Below, piece after piece: positions 9,408 to 16,600 of a stretch of DNA of 64,000 nt. Origin of the DNA: Pseudohongiella sp. (GTDB lineage Bacteria > Pseudomonadota > Gammaproteobacteria > Pseudomonadales > Pseudohongiellaceae); the NCBI GenBank assembly GCA_030651695.1, contig JAUSCD010000015.1, positions 186,001-250,000 on the forward strand. The letters run 5' to 3'. The translations under genes were made by a program, and so were the position numbers. Position 1 is the first letter of the stretch. Every line of letters starts with the position of its first letter. A model generated the notes under the pieces. It saw only the letters and a program-made list of their open reading frames with translations. It did not search any database and was not told the DNA's origin.

Positions 9408-9417
9408 TGTGATCACA
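9408..9417. promoter_or_regulatory. Palindrome upstream of the TetR-type gene (candidate operator)
   Basis: TGTGATCACA is a perfect ten-base palindrome 40 bases upstream of the regulator start. It may be an autoregulatory site. A CRP site is less likely, since that needs a six-base spacer between TGTGA and TCACA. The rest of the 192-base gap to the TSUP gene shows nothing recognisable. Confidence 0.3.
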
Positions 9418-9560
9418 GACTTCCCTGCCGCAACTTCAAGCTTGTTTATTATTATCGAAACCACAATGCAACTGTTGCCAACCAAGCCCACGCGAACTGC
9501 ATTGCGGATCAGGAAAGTGAGTTTACCCTATGAATCCTCACAGCAACAGCCACCCGTCTG

Positions 9561-10268
9561 CTACATCAACGCAGAAATCACAGCGTAAAGACCTGATCCG
9601 GCGCATAGAACCAGCGAGCCTGCACGAATGCTGCGGGCAGAAAGTCTGTGCATGGTTTTTCTGGCGATCCAGAATCCGGCCAACGTTGCAGGTAACAACG
9701 GCAGCGAAAGTTTTATGTGATACCAGCCGAAATGACCGATGGGAGCTAATATCACCAAAGATATCAGACAACTGACCACAAAAAACGCTGCCAGATTGGC
9801 GCGTATCAATGCCAGATCCTGATGTTGCCAAAGCAGCGCCATCGGCGGCCCGCCAATCGACGTGCTGGTCCCCATAAAGCCGGATAAAAACCCGGCAGCC
9901 ATCATACGATTATGAGTCGGATGCCAGCGCAAAGAGGTCAAACTGACACCCACAGCAAACAGAACGGACAGTCCAATCCACAATGCCAGCGAGTCCTTGT
10001 CAATCCACAACAACAAGCCAGCACCAGCGAGTGAACCGGGAATACGCCCCACGACAGCTGCCTGCAGCCCCTTCAAAGACACTCCTTCACGGAACACCCA
10101 GGTATTGATAAGCGATAGAGCCAATGCACACACTGTCACCGGCGCTGGCACATAATCAGCATTAACAAAGAACAGCACGGGCGCTGCAATCACCGCCAGA
10201 CCAAACCCCGTCGCGGTCTGCACAAACGCACCAACAAACACCAGCGCTATTGCAATCAACATATCCAT
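9561..10268 (-). CDS. TSUP (TauE/SafE) family membrane permease
   Basis: The 235-residue protein is almost entirely hydrophobic, with about seven to eight membrane segments. It has the glycine-rich repeats of the TSUP family: GAFVQTATGFGLAVIAAPVL near 13-32 and GFLSGFMGTSTSIGGPPMALL near 127-147. Members move sulfur-containing or organic anions across the inner membrane. The substrate is unknown. It is divergent from the radical SAM gene and shares with it a 100-base control region containing a perfect 10+10 dyad. Confidence 0.87.
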   Translation of the reverse strand: MDMLIAIALVFVGAFVQTATGFGLAVIAAPVLFFVNADYVPAPVTVCALALSLINTWVFREGVSLKGLQAAVVGRIPGSLAGAGLLLWIDKDSLALWIGLSVLFAVGVSLTSLRWHPTHNRMMAAGFLSGFMGTSTSIGGPPMALLWQHQDLALIRANLAAFFVVSCLISLVILAPIGHFGWYHIKLSLPLLPATLAGFWIARKTMHRLSARSIRAGSLVLCAGSGLYAVISALM

Positions 10269-10302
10269 CTAATGGTTCTCACCGGTGCCGCCGGGCATCA
10301 AA

Positions 10303-10325
10303 AGTGCGCGTATTCTACGCGCACT
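10303..10325. promoter_or_regulatory. Perfect 23-bp dyad between divergent TSUP and radical SAM genes
   Basis: AGTGCGCGTA and TACGCGCACT are exact reverse complements separated by TTC. The dyad sits 35 bases upstream of the TSUP start and just upstream of the putative -35 of the radical SAM gene. This placement suits an operator for a dimeric regulator controlling both genes. No regulator is encoded beside it. Confidence 0.5.
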
Positions 10326-10328
10326 GCT

Positions 10329-10358
10329 GTGCCACTGCCATGCACCGGCTGATATACT
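10329..10358 (+). promoter_or_regulatory. Candidate promoter of the radical SAM gene (leaderless?)
   Basis: GTGCCA (10329-10334) and TATACT (10353-10358) are separated by 18 bases and resemble sigma-70 -35 and -10 elements. The ATG at 10367 lies only eight bases after the -10 box, so transcription would begin at or one to two bases before it and the mRNA would be leaderless or nearly so. No ribosome-binding site is visible before this ATG. Confidence 0.4.
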
Positions 10359-10366
10359 CCCGCCCC

Positions 10367-11257
10367 ATGTACCCAATGTCCTATATAGAACCGGTTTTTC
10401 GCCCTCCCAGTGAATGGAAGTCCCTGATATTGCAGGTGACCAATGGTTGCTCGTGGAATAAGTGTACATTCTGCGACATGTACACTGACCCACAGAAACG
10501 TTTCCAGCCACAGGATTTGGCGGCTATCGAAACGCAACTGCGCCAGATTGTGGAAGCCGGATACCCGGTCTACCGCGTGTTCCTTGCAGACGGCGATGCC
10601 ATGACACTGTCAACACGCCGCCTCCATGAGATCATGGACATGCTCAACCGCTGGCTGCCGCACAAACCCAGAGTCAGCGCCTATTGTCTGCCACGCAACC
10701 TGCGCAACAAAAGTGTGGAAGATCTGCGTGAACTGCGCGAAAAAGGTTTGAGTCTGTTGTATGTCGGATGTGAAACCGGCGACAACGAACTGCTGACACT
10801 GATCAGCAAAGGCGAAAGTTTTGACAGCTCGCTGGAGGCATTGGAAAAAATGCATGCTGCCGGCATCAAAAGCTCTGTCATGGTCCTCAATGGACTCGGC
10901 GGTCCGGATCTCAGCGAACGCCATGCGCTGGAAAGTGCGCGCCTGATGAATGCCGCGCAACCGCATTACCTGTCGACCCTGGTGGTGGAATTTCCTAAAG
11001 GCACACAACGTTTTAATGATCCGTTTAAAGGCCAGTGGCGCAAGCTGGGCAAGCTTGAACTTTTTCGCGAGATGGAGACCCTCCTGTCCGCTCTGGAACT
11101 GAACAGCACCATTTTCCGCAGCGACCACGCCTCCAATTATCTGGTGTTGAAAGGTGTGCTTGGCAAAGACAAACAGGCTCTGCTGGATACTGTGCGGACC
11201 GCCATCAATCAGCCGGGCCGTATTCCGCTGCGCGAAGAGTGGCAACGCGGGTTGTGA
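10367..11257 (+). CDS. Radical SAM protein
   Basis: The 296-residue protein opens MYPMSYIEPVFRPPSEWKSL and carries the iron-sulfur motif NGCSWNKCTFCDMY near residues 24-37, with CX4CX2C spacing. This spacing is typical of a family of small radical SAM proteins of unknown substrate rather than the common CX3CX2C. A GCETGDNELL segment near 129 and conserved glycines follow the usual barrel order. It would cleave S-adenosylmethionine reductively to start radical chemistry. Three in-frame ATGs (10340, 10367, 10376) compete; 10367 fits the promoter best. An anaerobic-type enzyme is plausible but not shown. Confidence 0.85.
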   Translation: MYPMSYIEPVFRPPSEWKSLILQVTNGCSWNKCTFCDMYTDPQKRFQPQDLAAIETQLRQIVEAGYPVYRVFLADGDAMTLSTRRLHEIMDMLNRWLPHKPRVSAYCLPRNLRNKSVEDLRELREKGLSLLYVGCETGDNELLTLISKGESFDSSLEALEKMHAAGIKSSVMVLNGLGGPDLSERHALESARLMNAAQPHYLSTLVVEFPKGTQRFNDPFKGQWRKLGKLELFREMETLLSALELNSTIFRSDHASNYLVLKGVLGKDKQALLDTVRTAINQPGRIPLREEWQRGL

Positions 11258-11270
11258 TCGCTCTGCCTGC

Positions 11271-11462
11271 GGCTGATTGTGATTGACAGCAATTTGATCA
11301 GTGGTTAATCGGCGGGGCCGGGTGGTGAGCTGATCACACTCGCTTGAACCCTTCCCTGGGGCGCTCCACGGTCGCCATCCCTGGCGACCGAGGGTGTTCT
11401 CAGTTCACCACCCGGCCCCGCCGATTTCAGGGTGCAGATTCAGCTATCAATCACAATCAGCC
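11271..11462. repeat. Nested giant inverted repeat filling a convergent gene junction
   Basis: Three nested arm pairs share one centre. The outer arms 11271-11286 and 11447-11462 are perfect over 16 bases (GGCTGATTGTGATTGA). The middle arms 11309-11333 and 11400-11424 pair over 25 bases with one G-T opposition. The inner hairpin CGGTCGCCA-TCCC-TGGCGACCG at 11369-11390 is perfect over nine. The structure takes up nearly the whole 210-base space between the radical SAM stop (11257) and the DUF502 stop (11468). It could form a long hairpin in RNA from either strand or a cruciform in DNA. No T-run marks it as a standard terminator. Confidence 0.9.
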
Positions 11463-11467
11463 TGTCT

Positions 11468-12085
11468 TCATTTAGTCTTGCCGGGACTTTTCCCCTTCTG
11501 CTTCTGGCCCAGTCCCGCGCTCATAATCAGCCGCAGCGCGTCACCCGCATTCATATCCACCGGCTCAACATTCGCCTTCGGCAGCACCACCATGTAACCG
11601 CCTACCTGATAACTCATCGGCAGATATACGGCAATTTCATCGTCAGAAATCATCTGCCCCAGCCGCGAATCCTTGTCGTCGCCTTGTTTGGTGACAACAC
11701 CCAGCAGTTTGTAGGGGGAATCCGGCATCCTTACCCAGACTACCGACTGTCCGCTGAAATCCTGCCCGCCGATCAGGTCTATGAAATCCTTGATGGTGTT
11801 GTATACGTAATTAAGAACGGGTATCCGATCCAGAAGACGGTGACTGTACTGCCACAACGCGCCGATCATTTTCACCCTGAAACTGATCCCGACAATCAGT
11901 GCCAGCAGTAAAAAACTGACGATAGCCATCCCCGGCAGATACCAGGCTTGCGGCAGCACCAGCTCCCAGAGTGGCTTCAGCCAACCCTCCACTGTTGCCA
12001 CCAGCCAGATAAGCAATTGAATAGAAAGAACTATCGGCAACAGCAAGGACAAACCGGTCAGCAGATCACGGGTCAGTTTTTTCAC
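11468..12085 (-). CDS. DUF502 family integral membrane protein
   Basis: The product (205 aa) begins VKKLTRDLLTGLSLLLPIVLSIQLLIWLV, the usual opening of DUF502 proteins. It has two N-terminal membrane helices (about 9-32 and 48-72), followed by a soluble domain containing VWVRMPDSPYKLLGVVTKQG and a hydrophobic PADA-like end. I prefer the GTG at 12085, with GGAG six bases upstream, over a GTG six codons earlier. Function is unknown for the family. It converges with the radical SAM gene across the nested inverted repeat. Confidence 0.85.
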   Translation of the reverse strand: MKKLTRDLLTGLSLLLPIVLSIQLLIWLVATVEGWLKPLWELVLPQAWYLPGMAIVSFLLLALIVGISFRVKMIGALWQYSHRLLDRIPVLNYVYNTIKDFIDLIGGQDFSGQSVVWVRMPDSPYKLLGVVTKQGDDKDSRLGQMISDDEIAVYLPMSYQVGGYMVVLPKANVEPVDMNAGDALRLIMSAGLGQKQKGKSPGKTK

Positions 12086-12221
12086 AAAACACTCCGGTCT
12101 CACAAAGAGACTTCAAACCAAATCAAATAGTGACAATCAGGACAGATTGTAGCGCTATCGCGCTATTTTAATCATGTTAGAATCCGGTCGGTTTATTAGA
12201 ATAGCGGCGGAGAAAACTGCG

Positions 12222-12812
12222 ATGTCAGACCATAAACAGCCACAAGCTACATTCAAGAGTTTTCAGGAAAGCAAACTTGAAGACTGGCAAATCATAGGCA
12301 AGGCTTTTAATGAATTTGCCTCCGATCTGCCTGCCCGTGTGATCAAACACCTGGAACTGTTAAAAGGCGATTGTGGTGGTTTCCCGATCGACAGACTGGA
12401 ACATTGCCTGCAAACCGCCACCCGGGCTTATGATGGCGGCGAAGATGAGGAATATGTGGTGGTCGCTTTGCTTCATGATATCGGTGACACACTCGGCACC
12501 TACGATCATGGCGAGATTGCCGCGGCGATTCTGAAACCCTTTGTCAGCGAAGCCAACTATTGGTTGCTGCGCCATCATCAGATTTTCCAGGGTTACGACT
12601 ATTTTCACCACCTGGGCGGCGATCGCCATATGCGCGAAAAATACGCCGATTCCCCCTACTACGACTACACAAAACGTTTCTGCGAAGTTTACGACGGCAA
12701 GGCTTTTGATCCTGAGTTTGCGTCAAAACCCCTGGAGTTTTTTTTACCCATGGTGCAACGCGTGATGGCACGGCCACGTAAAACGATTTTTAACGGCATT
12801 AAAGATGCCTGA
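12222..12812 (+). CDS. HD-domain metal-dependent protein (PhnZ/HDO-like architecture)
   Basis: The 196-residue protein has the ligand set of a single HD domain: H61 (LEHCLQTA), H85-D86 (ALLHDIGD), H96 (YDHGEIAA) and H118/H119 (LLRHHQIF), with more histidines in FHH at 129-130. The order H...HD...H...H resembles diiron HD-domain oxygenases such as PhnZ as much as HD phosphohydrolases, so the reaction is uncertain. The start is the ATG with GGAG nine bases upstream; a longer frame from 12174 lacks such a site. It is followed by a DUF4239 gene on the same strand. Confidence 0.75.
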   Translation: MSDHKQPQATFKSFQESKLEDWQIIGKAFNEFASDLPARVIKHLELLKGDCGGFPIDRLEHCLQTATRAYDGGEDEEYVVVALLHDIGDTLGTYDHGEIAAAILKPFVSEANYWLLRHHQIFQGYDYFHHLGGDRHMREKYADSPYYDYTKRFCEVYDGKAFDPEFASKPLEFFLPMVQRVMARPRKTIFNGIKDA

Positions 12813-12868
12813 TTGCGGTGAACACTTTTAATCAGAATAAATAAGGCCAACAGCGCCAAGGAGATGCC

Positions 12869-13657
12869 ATGCTCTGGATCTATTCACTTCCGTTATGGCT
12901 GCTGGCAGCAGGCACGCTGGCTGTGACGCTCACACTGGGACTCTGGGGGGTTGCACTGGTCCGGTACAAAGGCTGGATGCTGAATCCTGAAGATACCGCC
13001 ACCGCCACATTCACTCATGCGTTTATTGGTGTCCTGTATGCGGTTGCGCTGGGTTTGATGGTGGTAGGCGTGCAAGGCGGCTATGCGCATGTTGAGACGT
13101 TAGTAATGACAGAGGCCAATCTAGCCGGAGATCTATACCGTGACCTGGAGGGCTTTAACGATCCGGCAAGAACAGAGTTACAGAGCCTGACACGACAATA
13201 CATCGATTCAGTGGTTGAGGTCGAATGGGATCTGGTGTCGAGCGGTCAGCGTAGTGAAGAGACCTGGTACATTATTGACGAACTGCTGCGCAAGATTGTC
13301 ACCTATCAACCCTCCACGGCTGTCGAACTGGTTGTTTTTGCAGAAGTGTTGGACGGCGTGAATGACATGCTGGACCAGCGCCGTGAACGCCTGCATCTGG
13401 GTAACATCGGCGTTGGCTCCGTCACCTGGTCCGTTGTATTGATGGGTGCATTTATTACTATTGGCATGGCCTGGTTCTACAACACACCCAGCGCCAAGGC
13501 GCACTACTGGCTGGTAGCCATGATGTCCTCCATGTTTGGCCTGATGATCTTCCTGATTATCGCCATGGATTACCCACTACGTGGAGACTACAGCGTGCAA
13601 CCGGATGTATTCAGGGAAGTGCAGGAAAACCTCGACCGTTGGGATATGGGATTATAG
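12869..13657 (+). CDS. DUF4239 family membrane protein
   Basis: The 262-residue protein has four membrane segments. Two are near residues 8-30 and 48-68, followed by a soluble helical region with TEANLAGDLYRDLEGF and TRQYIDSVVEVEWDLV; two more are near 188-210 and 218-238. This is the four-helix, bestrophin-like arrangement of DUF4239. Function is unknown; related proteins are sometimes described as channel-like. An AAGGAG stands six bases before the ATG. The stop codon TAG directly abuts the ATG of the giant uvrA-like gene, so the two are translationally coupled, an unusual partner for a DNA repair ATPase. Confidence 0.8.
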   Translation: MLWIYSLPLWLLAAGTLAVTLTLGLWGVALVRYKGWMLNPEDTATATFTHAFIGVLYAVALGLMVVGVQGGYAHVETLVMTEANLAGDLYRDLEGFNDPARTELQSLTRQYIDSVVEVEWDLVSSGQRSEETWYIIDELLRKIVTYQPSTAVELVVFAEVLDGVNDMLDQRRERLHLGNIGVGSVTWSVVLMGAFITIGMAWFYNTPSAKAHYWLVAMMSSMFGLMIFLIIAMDYPLRGDYSVQPDVFREVQENLDRWDMGL

Positions 13658-16600
13658 ATGTCAGTCAAAACCAGGGAAATTAAAACCATCGAAGCCAGAA
13701 AAGGCGCTGCCATAGAATCAATCGTGCTGCGCGGGGCCCGCCAGAACAACCTCAAAAACATTTCCCTCGAACTGCCCGTCAACAAACTGATTGTCATTAC
13801 CGGTGTCAGCGGCTCGGGCAAATCGACGCTGGCATTTGACACGATTTATGCAGAGGGCCAGCGCCGTTATGTAGAAACTTTTTCGGCATACGCGCGCCAG
13901 TTTCTTGATCGCATGGATAAACCTGCAGTCGACAGCATAGAAGGCATCCCGCCTGCGATTGCCATTGATCAAAGTAATCCGGTGCGCACGTCACGGTCAA
14001 CCGTCGGCACCATGACCGAGCTGAACGATTACATCAAACTGGTTTACGCGCGCCTGTCACATTTGCACTGCCCGGGCTGCCAGCGTGAGGTCAAGCGCGA
14101 CAGTACACAAACAATCGTGGCTGATCTGATGGCCAGTTTACCGGCGGAAGCCCGCATCCACGTCTGCCTGCCGGTGAATGTGCCACATAACTTTTCCGGT
14201 GATGAAATTCTGCAATGGCTTAACCAACAGGGTTACACCCGCATTCAGGCGCAGCACGAACATCAGGTTCATGCCGTGCAAGACCGCCTGCGTCTGAACG
14301 AAGGCAATCGGGAGCGCCTCGGCGAGGCGATAGAAACCGCCCTGCATCATGGCAGCGGTCACGTCATTGTTTACAGCGAACCGGAAACGGAGCAGCAACA
14401 GATCAAAGCCTATTCCAGTCATCTGCACTGCCCTGACTGTGACAAACAATTCAGCGAGCCGGGTCCGGGCCTGTTTTCGTTTAATTCCCCGATCGGCGCA
14501 TGCGAAAGCTGTAAAGGTTTTGGTCGTATTATTGACGTGGACTTCGGTCTGGTTATTCCTGATCACAATAAAACCTTGCGTGAAGGCGCAGTTAAAATTT
14601 TCCAGAGTGCCAGCTATAAAGAGTGCCAGGACGATCTGGAAAAATACGCGCGCAAAGCTGGCATCCCTTTGGATACGCCCTGGAAAGAGCTGACCCTGCA
14701 ACAGCAAATCTGGGTGCAGGAAGGTGAAGGCGGCTGGCAAGACAAAGTCTGGTACGGCATCCGCCGCTTTTTTGCCTGGCTGGAGAGCCGGGCTTACAAA
14801 ATGCACATTCGGGTGCTGCTGTCACGTTACCGCGCATACACCGAATGTCACGCCTGTCATGGCGCCCGTCTGAAGCCGGAAGCGCTGTGGTGGCGATTGC
14901 ACCAGCAACCAGAGACGGCAGGGAGCACCGGCCTGCCAGCAAACAGCTATCCCATCAACGAGCTGATGCTGCTGTCACTACAGGACTGCGCTGCTTACTT
15001 TAGAGACTTGCGCATGCCGGGCAAGCTCGAGCCGGCCACAGAGTTACTGTTGGGAGAAATCCGTTCGCGACTGAATTATTTGCTGGACGTTGGTTTGGGT
15101 TACCTGACGCTGGACCGGCAATCGCGCACACTGAGCGGCGGTGAAGTACAGCGTATCAATCTGACCACTGCGCTTGGCACTTCGCTGGTAAATACTTTGT
15201 TTGTGCTCGACGAACCCAGCATCGGCCTGCACACCCGCGATATGCAGCGCATGGTCAGTATTCTGCACAGATTGCGTGATGCAGGTAATTCGCTGATTGT
15301 GGTTGAACATGATCCTCAAGTCATGCTGGCCGCAGATCTGATTATTGATATTGGCCCCGGTCCTGGCAAACGCGGCGGTGAAGTGCGTTTTATGGGCACA
15401 CCGGCAGAGCTGTTACGTGATAAAGACTCTTTGACGGCAAAGTATCTGCGTAGCGAACTCATTGTAGCCGAACCATCCGGCAGCGCCCCCCCCGTTGCGG
15501 TCAAAACGCCTGCTGCAAAATCCGCTGCAACAAATGCGCTGAATCCGGCAATCAATCCAGTCATCTGTATCAAAGGTGCTCGCCAAAACAACCTGCAAAA
15601 TATCGATCTGGAAATCCCGCTGAAGAAACTGGTTTGTATTACCGGGGTCAGCGGCTCGGGAAAATCGACATTAATGCGCGATGTGCTCTATCGCGGCCTG
15701 TGCCGTCATTTTGGTATCACTACCGAGGCACCGGGGGCTCACGACAGCATAGAGGGTCAGCAACAGCTGTCCAATATTGTCTTTGTGGACCAGAGCCCTC
15801 TTGGCAAAACCACGCGCTCAATTCCTGCCACTTATGTTGGTGCTTTTGATGTTATCCGTAAAAGATTTGTGGATCAGCCTTTAGCCCGGGAGCGTGCCTA
15901 CACTCCTGGCATTTTCAGTTTTAACTCCGGCAATGGGCGCTGTCCTGTGTGTTCCGGAAACGGGTTTGAACACGTTGAGATGCAGTTCCTCAGTGACGTC
16001 TATCTGCGTTGCAGCGAGTGCAATGGCAAACGTTATCGCAGGGAAATACTGGAAGTAACGCTACTGGATCCGCGAGACAACACGCGCGCATTGTCGATTG
16101 CCGATATCCTTGAATTGACGGTAGAAGAGGCGCTGGATTTTTTTCATGGCGACAAAGAGGTCGAGCACTGCCTGCAACCACTGATTGATGTTGGCCTGCA
16201 CTACCTACAATTGGGTCAGGCAGTTCCCACGCTGAGTGGCGGAGAATCGCAGCGCCTCAAGCTGGCGGGACATCTGGCGGAATTACCCTCGGCTGGCAGC
16301 AGTAAGCGCAAAACCGCTGCAGGCAAAAAAACAAAAGCAACAAACCAGGGGATTCTGTTCCTGTTTGATGAACCCACAACCGGCCTGCATTTTCACGACA
16401 TTCATGTGCTGTTAAAGGCCTTTCGCAAATTAGTGGATGCGGGCCATTCACTGCTGATCATCGAACACAACCTGGATGTGATACGCGCTGCCGACTGGCT
16501 GATTGATATAGGGCCTGAAGGCGGTGCCGACGGGGGCAAGCTGATTGCCAGTGGCACACCTTCCTGGTTCAGCTCAGACGGCACCGGCCACACCGCCGAT

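Noticed and set aside
9408-9417. CRP binding site upstream of the TetR-type gene
   Set aside because: TGTGA and TCACA share their central bases here instead of being six apart, so it does not fit CRP.
14138-14806. Long antisense open frames within the uvrA-like gene and similar ones opposite pstC, tex and folD
   Set aside because: They lie wholly opposite strongly supported genes, lack ribosome-binding sites and show no family resemblance, as expected of shadow frames.
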